From positions 124,001 through 188,000 of the forward strand of contig NZ_RKMB01000001.1 in assembly GCF_003797765.1 (NCBI RefSeq): 64,000 nt of DNA. Reading direction: 5' to 3'. Made by a program: the position numbers and the translations under genes. Positions 42,421 to 50,073 of the stretch are shown piece after piece. Numbering within the stretch: position 1 is the stretch's first letter; each line of letters begins with the position of its first letter. Under the pieces are notes generated by a model that was not told where the DNA came from, searched no databases, and saw nothing but the letters and a program-made list of their open reading frames with translations. Origin of the DNA: Ramlibacter sp. WS9 (lineage in GTDB: Bacteria; Pseudomonadota; Gammaproteobacteria; Burkholderiales; Burkholderiaceae_C).

Positions 42421-44322
42421 ATGGCGCCTGCCGCATCCGCGCCCTTGGCCGCGCAGATGCCCTCACCCAGCCTGCTGGCCAACTTCCGGCAGGAGCTGTC
42501 GCGCTACTCGCCGTTTCAGCAAATGGATGCTGCCGCGGTCGACTTCTTCCTGGTGCATTGCGAGCAGCGGTACTACGCTCCGGGCCAGGTGCTCGCCGAG
42601 CCGGCCCAAGGCGAAGTCACCCACATCTTTTTCATCCGCGAGGGCTCGGTGACGCGCGCGCACGGCCCGGGCGATGCCGCCGGCGGTGCGTTCCAATTCG
42701 ATGCCGGCGAGCTGTTTCCGCTCGGTGCGGCCGTGGCGCGGCGCGCCGTAACGGTCACTTACACCGCCACCGCCGATACGTTCGTCCTGGCACTGCCTTG
42801 CGCCGAGATGAGTGAGTTGTCGTCGGCCAGCCCCGTGTTCGCCGACTTCCTGCAACGGCGTGTCGCCGGCTTCCTGGAGTTGTCCAGCCGGGCACTGCAA
42901 GTGGCATATGCGTCGCAGGCACTGGCGGAGCAATCGCTGGAAACGCCGCTGGGCGAGCTGGTGAAACGCGCGCCCGTCGCTTGCGGTCCGGACGCGCCAT
43001 TGCACGAAGTGCTTGAGCGCATGCACACCGGCCGCGTCGGCTCGATGCTGGTGGTCGACGCACATGGCGCGCCGCTCGGCATATTCACCCGCCATGACGT
43101 GATCGGGCGCATCACATTGGCACAGGTCCCCCTGGATGCGCCGGTCGCTCGCGTGATGACGCAGCCCGTCCACGCGCTGACGGCTGCGCACACGGCGCTC
43201 GACGCCGCGTTGCTGATGTCGATGCACGGCATCCGGCACGTCGCGGTCACCCGGGGCGCAGCCGCGATCGGCCTGGTGTCCGAACGCGACCTGTTCGCGA
43301 TGCAGCGGCTCTCGCTCAAGCAGGTCAGTACGTCAATCCGCACGGCGCCCAGCCTGGCGGCACTGCGAGTGATGGCGCAGGACGTTCGCCAGTTCGCGCG
43401 CAACCTGCTGGGCCAGGGGATGCAGGCGCGGCAGATCACCGCGTTGATCAGCCACCTGAACGACGCGCTGACGCAGCGGCTGCTGCAGCTGAAGGCGGCC
43501 GAGCACGGCATCGACCTCGCGAAGATCTGCTGGCTGGCACTGGGCTCGGAAGGCCGCGAGGAACAGACCATCGCGACCGACCAGGACAACGCCCTCATCC
43601 TGGCGGACGGAACCAGCGACAACCTCCGCGCGGAAACACTCGCGTTCGCCAAGGACGTCAACCTCGCGCTGGATGCCTGCGGCTACCCCCTGTGCCGGGG
43701 CGGCATCATGGCCGGCGAGCCGTCCTGCTGTTTGACGCTGGGCGAATGGCGCGAGCGGTTCGCGCACTGGATCGAGCATGGGTCGCCACAGGACCTTCTC
43801 AATGCCGGCATCTACTTCGACCTGCGCGGGCTGGCGGGCGACGAGCGGCTTTCGCACCAGCTGCAGGCCGAGGTGCTGGAAGCTGCACGCCGCACGCCCC
43901 GGTTCTTGAAGCAGATGGCACAGAACACGCTGGCCCGCACAGTGCCGTTGACCTGGTTGGGCGGCGTCGACGCGGACGAGCGCGGCACGATCGACCTCAA
44001 GCTGCAGGGCACGGCCGTCTTCGTCGACGCCGCGCGCCTGTTCGGCCTGGCCCATGGCCTGCCCGCAACTTCGACAAGGGAGAGGTTGTCGGGCGCGGGC
44101 GCGCGCCTGGGCCTCGCGCCCGCGGAATACGAAGCTTGGGCGGCCGGCTTCGAGTTCCTCCAGATGCTGCGCCTGCGCGTGCAGCTGGAGTCTCCGTCGG
44201 CACCCGAGCCGAATCGGCTGGCAGTCGCCGCCCTGAACCACATCGACCGCCGTATCCTGAAGGAGTCGCTTCGCGTCGCCCGTTCGCTGCAGCAGCGCCT
44301 CCAGCTGGATTACGAGCGCTAG
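42421..44322 (+). CDS. cNMP-binding/CBS/DUF294 putative nucleotidyltransferase
   Basis: A 633-residue multidomain protein. Residues about 30-150 form a cyclic-nucleotide-binding-like domain; two CBS repeats follow (about 180-292, HTGRVGSMLVVD and MHGIRHVAVTRG). The nucleotidyltransferase core is LALGSEGREEQTIATDQDNA (372-391) with the D-x-D metal pair, then DUF294 C-terminal. The family is related to GlnD-type enzymes and probably senses a nucleotide; the target is unknown. The next gene, an exonuclease starting 1 bp later, is a regular partner in this family. Confidence 0.8.
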   Translation: MAPAASAPLAAQMPSPSLLANFRQELSRYSPFQQMDAAAVDFFLVHCEQRYYAPGQVLAEPAQGEVTHIFFIREGSVTRAHGPGDAAGGAFQFDAGELFPLGAAVARRAVTVTYTATADTFVLALPCAEMSELSSASPVFADFLQRRVAGFLELSSRALQVAYASQALAEQSLETPLGELVKRAPVACGPDAPLHEVLERMHTGRVGSMLVVDAHGAPLGIFTRHDVIGRITLAQVPLDAPVARVMTQPVHALTAAHTALDAALLMSMHGIRHVAVTRGAAAIGLVSERDLFAMQRLSLKQVSTSIRTAPSLAALRVMAQDVRQFARNLLGQGMQARQITALISHLNDALTQRLLQLKAAEHGIDLAKICWLALGSEGREEQTIATDQDNALILADGTSDNLRAETLAFAKDVNLALDACGYPLCRGGIMAGEPSCCLTLGEWRERFAHWIEHGSPQDLLNAGIYFDLRGLAGDERLSHQLQAEVLEAARRTPRFLKQMAQNTLARTVPLTWLGGVDADERGTIDLKLQGTAVFVDAARLFGLAHGLPATSTRERLSGAGARLGLAPAEYEAWAAGFEFLQMLRLRVQLESPSAPEPNRLAVAALNHIDRRILKESLRVARSLQQRLQLDYER

Positions 44323-44323
44323 C

Positions 44324-44965
44324 ATGAACTGGCTCGGCCGGTTCCGAAAGTCCCGGCCTGCGGTCGACGAAACGCGCTGGGTCGTGCTGGACGTGGAAAC
44401 GAGCGGGCTCGACGCCGGGCGCGACAGACTGCTGGCCGTGGCCGCGATCGCGATGCGCGTGGACTGGGGAAGGAAAAGGTTGGCGATCGTCCCGGGCGAT
44501 AGTTTCGAGGTCGTGCTGCGCCAGCACGAGGCCTCGGAACCGGACAACATCCTGCTGCACGGGATCGGCGCCCAGCGCCAGCGCAGCGGCGTCCCGGCGA
44601 GCGAAGCCCTGCGTTCGCTTCGCGATTACGCGGGACGCTCGCCGCTGGTGGCGTTCCACGCGGCGTTCGACCGCAGGATGATCGAGCGACATATGCATCC
44701 CGCGCTCGGCACCGAATGGTCGCCGGCATGGGTGGATATCGAGCAGCTTTGCGCGGCCACGCATGAGGGCGTTGCGGCCCGGTCGCTCGACGAGTGGATG
44801 GCGCACTTCGGCGTTCGCTGTGCGTTACGGCACCAGGCGGCTGCCGACACGCTGGCGGAGTGCGAACTGCTGCTGCGCATCTGGCCGCGGTTAGCGGCGG
44901 AGTGCGGCAACTGGCGCGACGTCGAGCGGCTCGCGGCGCGCCACCGCTGGATCGCCCGCGCCTGA
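44324..44965 (+). CDS. DnaQ-like 3'-5' exonuclease
   Basis: A 213-residue DEDDh exonuclease. ExoI: VVLDVETSGLD with Asp23 and Glu25; ExoII: LVAFHAAFDRRMIE; ExoIII: RHQAAADTLAECELLL with His and Asp. It resembles the epsilon subunit of DNA polymerase III or stand-alone proofreading/RNase-type enzymes. Gene starts 1 bp after the DUF294 gene, and pairing of the two is common in betaproteobacteria, which hints at a shared nucleic-acid or nucleotide pathway. It converges on cobS. Confidence 0.82.
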   Translation: MNWLGRFRKSRPAVDETRWVVLDVETSGLDAGRDRLLAVAAIAMRVDWGRKRLAIVPGDSFEVVLRQHEASEPDNILLHGIGAQRQRSGVPASEALRSLRDYAGRSPLVAFHAAFDRRMIERHMHPALGTEWSPAWVDIEQLCAATHEGVAARSLDEWMAHFGVRCALRHQAAADTLAECELLLRIWPRLAAECGNWRDVERLAARHRWIARA

Positions 44966-44968
44966 GCG

Positions 44969-45784
44969 TCAGGTGACCTGTACCCCGATCGCGGCCCCGA
45001 AATAGAAGGCGATCTCTCCCAGCTGCTGCGTCGCGCCCAGGCTGTCGTGGGTGAAGCCTTGCAGCCGCCGCGCCAACATCCGTCGCATCCACAGCAAGGC
45101 CAAACCGCCGGCCATGACCGGCAGGATGGCGAACCCCGGGCCCTGCGCCACCCATGCCAGCGCCAGCGCCACCGCGGACCACGCGCCGGCGATGCCCAGT
45201 GACCGGTTTGTGACGCGTTCTGCCAAGGGCTTCCCGGCTGGGGCCGCGTCACCCAGATAGGCCAGTCCCGGCAGGCCGGGCAGCCCGCGCGCCAGCAGGA
45301 GGGGCCAGAAGCGCGACACCACGTGGCCCGCGAGCAGCGCCACCAACACTGCCACAGGTGACTGCGCCGCCAGGACGGCCAGGAGCGAGACTTTGGCCAA
45401 CAGCGTGAGGACCAGCGCCAGCACGCCGAAGGCCCCAATGCGCGAATCCGCCATGATCTCGAGCGCACGCGCCACGTTCGCCGGCCCGCCCAATGCGTCA
45501 GCGACGCGAGCCAGGCCATTTTCATGCGCGCCTCCCGTCAATATCAACGTCGCAACCGTGCAGCCGACGGCCGCGGCCAACGGGGCGAAAGGGCTGCCGG
45601 GCAACAGAAGGCCCACCAGCGCGAAGGCGGCGCACGCCACGATGCCCACCAGCCAGCCGACGCCCGGGAAGTGCGCGGCGCTGGCCCGGGCATCGTCCGG
45701 GCCAGCGGCACCTATCCACTGAGCGAGCGCCCCGGTGACGGGAACGCGCGTGAAGGAGTGGACGGCGGCGAGGTAGTGGCGCAT
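44969..45784 (-). CDS. cobS: Adenosylcobinamide-GDP ribazoletransferase CobS
   Basis: A 271-residue membrane enzyme that joins alpha-ribazole to adenosylcobinamide-GDP in the last steps of cobalamin assembly. Recognised parts: FTRVPVTGALAQWIG, AAHFPGVGWLVGIV, GGAHENGLARVADALGG and RIGAFGVLALVLTLLAK, in CobS order. Many hydrophobic segments. Start 45784; GTG 45793 is also open. No other cobalamin gene and no cobalamin riboswitch is visible in this window. Confidence 0.9.
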   Translation of the reverse strand: MRHYLAAVHSFTRVPVTGALAQWIGAAGPDDARASAAHFPGVGWLVGIVACAAFALVGLLLPGSPFAPLAAAVGCTVATLILTGGAHENGLARVADALGGPANVARALEIMADSRIGAFGVLALVLTLLAKVSLLAVLAAQSPVAVLVALLAGHVVSRFWPLLLARGLPGLPGLAYLGDAAPAGKPLAERVTNRSLGIAGAWSAVALALAWVAQGPGFAILPVMAGGLALLWMRRMLARRLQGFTHDSLGATQQLGEIAFYFGAAIGVQVT

Positions 45785-45819
45785 GAAGTTCACGCGCCGA
45801 TGGTAGACCGGAAAAACAG

Positions 45820-46770
45820 CTAAAGGCCCGCGTCGTGCGGCTGGCCGATGAAACCGACCGACAAGGCGTTGGCGCCGGCGTTCACCGAGTTCGTTGGCGC
45901 CATCTCTTGCAAGGTGACGGTCACGTTTTTCGCGCTGGCTTCCTGCGCGAGTGAGCGGTACTCGGGCAGCGCCTCGACATCGGCCGTATCGCCCGAATAG
46001 CTCAGGCACACGAAAGGCGCGAGCAGCCCGCGCCCCAGCTCGCGCCGCGCCAGGTTGAGCACGTGCTGGCGCGCCGCCGCGGTGCCTCGCACCTTGGCCA
46101 CGGCTTCGGTCTTGCCCTGCCACCCGCGCAGGATGGGCATGATGCCCAGCATCTTGGCGGCGGCTTGGCCCAGCATGCCCACGCTGTTGTCGCCGCGCGC
46201 GCGGGCGCGGGCCAGCAGGTAGTCGAGGTTGGAAGGCGCCAGATAGCCGTAGGCCGACTTGCTGAATGCCTGCATGTTGCTCCGGATGCTGGCCGCCATC
46301 GGTTCGGCCTCGAATTCGCGCAGCGCTTCCATCACCTGGACGCCGTAGCCCGAGAACAGGTTCATGCTGTCGTAGCACTCCACCAGCAGCGGCCCCTTGA
46401 TGCCCGCGCGCATGCGCACCGGCATCGAATCGGTGATGACGCGCGACGCCGCCTCGAAGGCGCTCTTGAAGATCGGCGACCGCGTGGACATGACGAACAG
46501 GCCGAACACATGATCGAACTCCGTGGAGACCTGTTCCAGCAGGAACTTGCGGATCTCCACTTCGCCCGGCGGCATCGATTTGGACACTTCGGCCGTGCGC
46601 ATGTCGAGAAGGCGCGAGTTGAAGTCCCGCGTGGCGGCGGGCTTGCGCTCGTCGATGTAGGTCTTGTCGCCGATGCGGATGCCCACCGGCAGCAGCCGCA
46701 CGTGCGGGTTCTCGACCACATGCGGCGGCACTTCCGCCGCGGAGTCGATCACGATTCCGAGTCTGAGCAT
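45820..46770 (-). CDS. DegV family fatty-acid-binding protein
   Basis: A 316-residue DegV-fold protein. N-terminus MLRLGIVIDSAAEVPPHVV with the Ser/Asp lipid-head contact; VFGLFVMSTRSPIFKSAFEA and KMLGIMPILRGWQGKTEAVA are later conserved blocks. DegV proteins bind fatty acids and in some bacteria feed them to a kinase; in Gram-negatives the role is less clear. Start 46770; a 15-residue upstream extension (from 46815) is possible but less likely. The gap to ilvA (70 bp) holds the 11-bp palindrome GTAACTGTTAC at 46827-46837. Confidence 0.8.
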   Translation of the reverse strand: MLRLGIVIDSAAEVPPHVVENPHVRLLPVGIRIGDKTYIDERKPAATRDFNSRLLDMRTAEVSKSMPPGEVEIRKFLLEQVSTEFDHVFGLFVMSTRSPIFKSAFEAASRVITDSMPVRMRAGIKGPLLVECYDSMNLFSGYGVQVMEALREFEAEPMAASIRSNMQAFSKSAYGYLAPSNLDYLLARARARGDNSVGMLGQAAAKMLGIMPILRGWQGKTEAVAKVRGTAAARQHVLNLARRELGRGLLAPFVCLSYSGDTADVEALPEYRSLAQEASAKNVTVTLQEMAPTNSVNAGANALSVGFIGQPHDAGL

Positions 46771-46840
46771 CAGCCTGCCTCCGGACGTCTCTTGTACTTC
46801 GGCCCCTGGCGGCAAGGCGCCGCCGGGTAACTGTTACATG

Positions 46841-48385
46841 CTACGTCTGAAGAAACAATCGGTAAACCGGGTTGTCCGTCTCTTCCACATAGGGATAACC
46901 CAAGGTCTCCAGGAATTCCTTGAACGCCTTGCTGTCGGCCTTGGGCACCTGCAGCCCCACGAGGATGCGGCCGTAGTCGGCGCCCTGGTTGCGGTAGTGA
47001 AAGAGCGAGATGTTCCAGTTGGGGCGCATCAGCGAGAGGAACTTCATCAGGCTACCGGGCCGCTCGGGGAAGACGAAACGCAGCAGGCGCTCATCACGCG
47101 CGAGGGACGAATGCCCACCTACCATGTGGCGGATGTGTTCTTTCGCCAGGTCGTCGTGCGTGAGGTCAAGCGTCTCGAAGCCGTGGCGCGTGAAGTTGGC
47201 CGCGATCTTCGCGGACTCGCCCTTGCCGTGCGTCGTCAGGCCGACGAACACATGGGCCTGCGCGGAATCGCTGATGCGGTAGTTGAACTCCGTCACGTTG
47301 CGCGTGCCGCCGGGCAGCGTGCCGATCAGCTCGCAGAAGCGCCGGAAACTGCCGCGCTCCTCGGGAATGGTCACCGCGAACAGTGCCTCGCGCTCTTCGC
47401 CCACTTCGGCCCGCTCGGCGACGAAGCGCAAGCGGTCGAAGTTCATGTTGGCGCCGCACAAGATGGCCGCGTAGGTTTCGCCGCGCGACTTCTTCTGCGA
47501 CACGTACTGCTTGATCGCCGCAACCGCCATCGCGCCCGAAGGCTCGACGATGCTGCGCGTATCCACGAAGATGTCCTTGATCGCGGCGCAGACGGCATCC
47601 GTGTCGACGGTGATGAATTCATCCACCAGCTCGCGGGCCACGCGGAAGGTTTCCTCGCCGACCAGCTTCACCGCGGTGCCGTCGGCGAACAGGCCCACGT
47701 CGGCGAGCGTGACGCGCTTCTTCGCCGCCACCGACTGCATCATCGCGTCGGAGTCGTTCATCTGAACGCCGATCACCTTGACCTCGGGACGCACCGCCTT
47801 GATGTAGTTGGCCACGCCCGAGATCAGCCCGCCGCCGCCGATGGCGACGAAGACCGCATCGAGCGGCCCCTGGTGTTGCCGCAGGATTTCCATGGCGATG
47901 GTGCCCTGGCCCGCGATGACATCGGGGTCATCGAACGGATGGACGAACGTCAGCCCATTCTTTTTTTCCAGCTCCACTGCATGCAGATAGGCGTCGGAGT
48001 AGCTTTCACCGTGCAGCACGACCTCGCCGCCCAGGGTCTTGACGCTGTCGACCTTCAATTGCGGCGTGGTGACAGGCATGACGATCACGGCGCGCACCCC
48101 CATCCGGTGCGCCGACATCGCGACGCCCTGGGCATGGTTGCCGGCCGAGGCGCAGATCACGCCGCGCTTGAGCTGTTCGGGCGCGATGTGCGCCATCTTG
48201 TTGTAGGCGCCGCGCAGCTTGAAGCTGAACACCGCTTGCTGGTCTTCGCGCTTGAGCAGAATCTTGTTGTGCAGCCGGCGGCTGAGGTTCTTTGCCGGCT
48301 CCAGGGCCGACTCCACTGCCACGTCATAGACCTTCGCGTTGAGGATTTTCTTGAGGTAATCGGCCGGAGTTAGATGCTTTTTCAT
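46841..48385 (-). CDS. ilvA: Threonine ammonia-lyase, biosynthetic
   Basis: A 514-residue PLP enzyme that deaminates threonine to 2-oxobutanoate, the first step to isoleucine. The PLP lysine is in FSFKLRGAYNKM, with SAGNHAQGVAMSA for phosphate binding and GGGGLISGVANYIK. Two C-terminal ACT-like regulatory domains (from about residue 325) mark the isoleucine-inhibited biosynthetic form. There is no clear Shine-Dalgarno, and a strong terminator lies in the leader at 48420-48452 (see that entry), so transcription attenuation is likely. Confidence 0.93.
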   Translation of the reverse strand: MKKHLTPADYLKKILNAKVYDVAVESALEPAKNLSRRLHNKILLKREDQQAVFSFKLRGAYNKMAHIAPEQLKRGVICASAGNHAQGVAMSAHRMGVRAVIVMPVTTPQLKVDSVKTLGGEVVLHGESYSDAYLHAVELEKKNGLTFVHPFDDPDVIAGQGTIAMEILRQHQGPLDAVFVAIGGGGLISGVANYIKAVRPEVKVIGVQMNDSDAMMQSVAAKKRVTLADVGLFADGTAVKLVGEETFRVARELVDEFITVDTDAVCAAIKDIFVDTRSIVEPSGAMAVAAIKQYVSQKKSRGETYAAILCGANMNFDRLRFVAERAEVGEEREALFAVTIPEERGSFRRFCELIGTLPGGTRNVTEFNYRISDSAQAHVFVGLTTHGKGESAKIAANFTRHGFETLDLTHDDLAKEHIRHMVGGHSSLARDERLLRFVFPERPGSLMKFLSLMRPNWNISLFHYRNQGADYGRILVGLQVPKADSKAFKEFLETLGYPYVEETDNPVYRLFLQT

Positions 48386-48409
48386 GACCCGGGAATCATA
48401 AGGGTCGGG

Positions 48410-48493
48410 TTAAGCCAAGAAAAAAGCCCCCGGGCCTTGCGATCCGGGGGCTGAATCCACCAAAGGAGAGGTGGAGGAGACAATCGGTAGCAT
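48410..48493 (-). CDS. Possible leader peptide upstream of ilvA
   Basis: A 27-codon open frame from ATG 48493 to TAA 48410, MLPIVSSTSPLVDSAPGSQG then PGAFFLA. It spans the 5' hairpin (TCCACC...GGTGGA, 48456-48475) and the terminator hairpin, as leader peptides of amino-acid operons do. It contains Ile, Val, Thr and Leu codons near the start but no run of them, and no clear Shine-Dalgarno. Speculative. Confidence 0.3.
   Translation of the reverse strand: MLPIVSSTSPLVDSAPGSQGPGAFFLA
48420..48452 (-). terminator. Intrinsic terminator/attenuator in the ilvA leader
   Basis: Read on the minus strand, AGCCCCCGG and CCGGGGGCT form a perfect 9-bp stem with a 10-nt loop, followed by a run of T (A-run at 48420-48425). 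It has no T-run in the plus direction. It sits 35 bp before the ilvA start and downstream of the likely promoter, so it can only stop ilvA transcription early. A second hairpin, 48456-48475, precedes it. Confidence 0.8.
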
Positions 48494-48518
48494 GACGATT
48501 TCGTTATGCTGTGAAATC

Positions 48519-48524
48519 AGTATA
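48519..48524 (-). promoter_or_regulatory. Likely -10 element of the ilvA promoter
   Basis: On the minus strand TATACT lies at 48519-48524; a matching -35 is weak (CTGCAA at 17 bp). The expected start near 48512 leaves a leader of about 127 nt before ilvA, which holds both hairpins. Confidence 0.4.
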
Positions 48525-48607
48525 GCCTGATATTTGTTGCGTTGCAGCACGATGGTTTGCCTCAAGGTGAGACAAACTTCACGAAGCTGCTTTGATAGGA
48601 CGACACG

Positions 48608-49066
48608 ATGGAATGCACAGTCAGTTGGACGGGGGCCACCGGGGCCCGGTCGGGGATGGGTTTCCTGGCGGAAACCGGCAGCGGCCATGTGCTGGTGATG
48701 GACGGCGCGCCCGACGAGGCCAAGCCGGAAAACGGTGGGCAGAACCTCGCGCCCCGCCCCATGGAAACGATGCTGGCCGGCGCCGGCGGATGCACGGCGT
48801 ATGACGTCGTGCTGATCTTGAAGCGCAGCCGCCTCGACGTGCGCGGCTGCTCGGTGAAGCTCACGTCGGAGCGCGCGCCCACGGATCCCAAGGTGTTCAC
48901 GAAGATCCACATGCATTTCACCGTGACGGGCAAGGATCTGACGGACAAAGCGGTGGAGCGCGCTATCGCCCTCAGTCACGACAAGTACTGCTCGGGGACG
49001 ATCATGCTGGGCAAGACCGCGGAGATCACGACCAGCTTCGACTTGCTCTCGCCGGATGACAAATGA
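48608..49066 (+). CDS. OsmC family protein
   Basis: A 152-residue OsmC/Ohr-fold protein, thiol-dependent peroxide reductase family. The two conserved Cys are in AGAGGCTAYDVVLILK and SHDKYCSGTIML. The layout (single OsmC domain, no N-terminal extension) is like the YhfA-type subgroup. It would act in the cytosol on organic hydroperoxides or lipid peroxides. It is divergent from ilvA, and its stop codon lies in a repeated ATGACAAATGAC unit. Confidence 0.83.
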   Translation: MECTVSWTGATGARSGMGFLAETGSGHVLVMDGAPDEAKPENGGQNLAPRPMETMLAGAGGCTAYDVVLILKRSRLDVRGCSVKLTSERAPTDPKVFTKIHMHFTVTGKDLTDKAVERAIALSHDKYCSGTIMLGKTAEITTSFDLLSPDDK

Positions 49067-49082
49067 CGCCGGCTACGCCGGG

Positions 49083-49125
49083 CATGACAAATGACACAGC
49101 GGGCGCCCGGCAGTCATTTGTCATG
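49083..49125. terminator. 13-bp hairpin between convergent osmC and coq7
   Basis: CATGACAAATGAC (49083-49095) and its exact complement GTCATTTGTCATG (49113-49125) enclose 17 bp that include GGGCGCCC. A further direct copy of ATGACAAATGAC covers the osmC stop (49056-49067). Between two convergent genes the hairpin may act as a bidirectional terminator or RNA end, but there is no strong T-run. Confidence 0.5.
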
Positions 49126-49127
49126 AG

Positions 49128-49745
49128 TCAGATGTAGTGGGCCGTGGTCGTCATGACCTTGGCCGCGGCCCGCATCAGCGCCTTGGCGGGCGCGGGCAGC
49201 TCGATGGCACCGGCCTGAAGCGCCTGCGCGGCATGCTCCGCTTCGTCTTCCTTCATCTGCACCACGATGGCGCGGGAGGCATGGTCACCGGCCGGCAGGC
49301 GATCCAGGTGGCCTTGCAGGTGCGCCTCCACCTGCTTTTCGGTCTCGACCACGAAGCCCAGGCTGATGCGGTCGCCCAGTCGCCCGGCCACCAGGCCCAG
49401 GCCGAATGCGCCCGCATACCAGAGTGGGTTGAGCAGGGAAGGGCGGGCGTCGAGTTCTGCCAAGCGGTCCGCCGTCCACGCGAGATGATCGGTTTCTTCC
49501 GCCGCCGCTTTTTGGAAGTGCCGGCGCAAGGTCGGATCGCTGGTGGCGAGCGCCTGCGCGGTGTACAGCGCCTGCGCACAGACTTCGCCCACGTGATTGA
49601 CCCGCATCAGCGCTGCTGCGTGGCGCTTCTCGTTTTCCGCGAGCCGCGTTTCGTCGCCCGGCACCACCGGACAAGGCCGCGCGGCACGGGGCTTTGCGAA
49701 AAGGGTCTTCAATGCGCTGTCTGCGGCGCCCAGGAGTCGGTCCAT
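49128..49745 (-). CDS. coq7: Demethoxyubiquinone hydroxylase Coq7
   Basis: A 205-residue di-iron monooxygenase of ubiquinone synthesis. The iron ligands are visible as E in [16 protein letters not shown]-x-x-H in [16 protein letters not shown], and the later [12 protein letters not shown]. It adds the last ring hydroxyl to the quinone head at the membrane. A membrane-associated helix pair is likely. Start 49745 gives [18 protein letters not shown], the usual betaproteobacterial N-terminus. Confidence 0.93.
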   Translation of the reverse strand: MDRLLGAADSALKTLFAKPRAARPCPVVPGDETRLAENEKRHAAALMRVNHVGEVCAQALYTAQALATSDPTLRRHFQKAAAEETDHLAWTADRLAELDARPSLLNPLWYAGAFGLGLVAGRLGDRISLGFVVETEKQVEAHLQGHLDRLPAGDHASRAIVVQMKEDEAEHAAQALQAGAIELPAPAKALMRAAAKVMTTTAHYI

Positions 49746-49930
49746 GCACAGAGTTTAGAGGACCTCGCACCGCAAAGAGGCTGTAATTCCTGCGTTGTAC
49801 TGCCCGTTCAGGGTTTGCCCGCGTTTTTTCGCCATCCGAAAGATCGCCCGGCGTTGTTGTGTGCATTCCACTGAGCAGTTCGTTTGTGTTGTCGGGGTGC
49901 AACGAAACGCCAGTTCGACGGCTAAATCCT

Positions 49931-49959
49931 TTGCGAAAGGAATGCCCCTCTGGTGCAAT
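49931..49959 (+). promoter_or_regulatory. Possible porin promoter in the 328-bp coq7-porin gap
   Basis: TTGCGA (49931-49936) and TGCAAT (49954-49959), 17 bp apart, are a weak match to sigma-70. The porin leader after it holds the near-hairpin AACCTTCC-AAAA-GGAGGTT (49966-49984), which contains an AAAAGGAGG Shine-Dalgarno with no start codon behind it. The rest of the gap shows nothing I can name. Confidence 0.3.
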
Positions 49960-50073
49960 AACGACAACCTTCCAAAAGGAGGTTGGCCCGGGGATCCGGC
50001 GGGAGCACAAGAGTGCCTGCATTACGTGACCCCTTCGCACCGGAGCCCTATGTTTAACCTTGGAGAAACTTGC

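Noticed and set aside
45785..45819. Cobalamin riboswitch in front of cobS
   Set aside because: The cobS start is only about 35 bp from the degV stop, and no B12-box-like sequence is seen.
46664..48373. 569-codon plus-strand frame opposite ilvA
   Set aside because: Antisense shadow of a clear ilvA gene, His/Arg-rich and without family features.
48410..48979. 189-codon minus-strand frame ending in the ilvA leader
   Set aside because: Most of it is antisense of osmC; only the last 27 codons (leader peptide candidate) lie in the ilvA leader.
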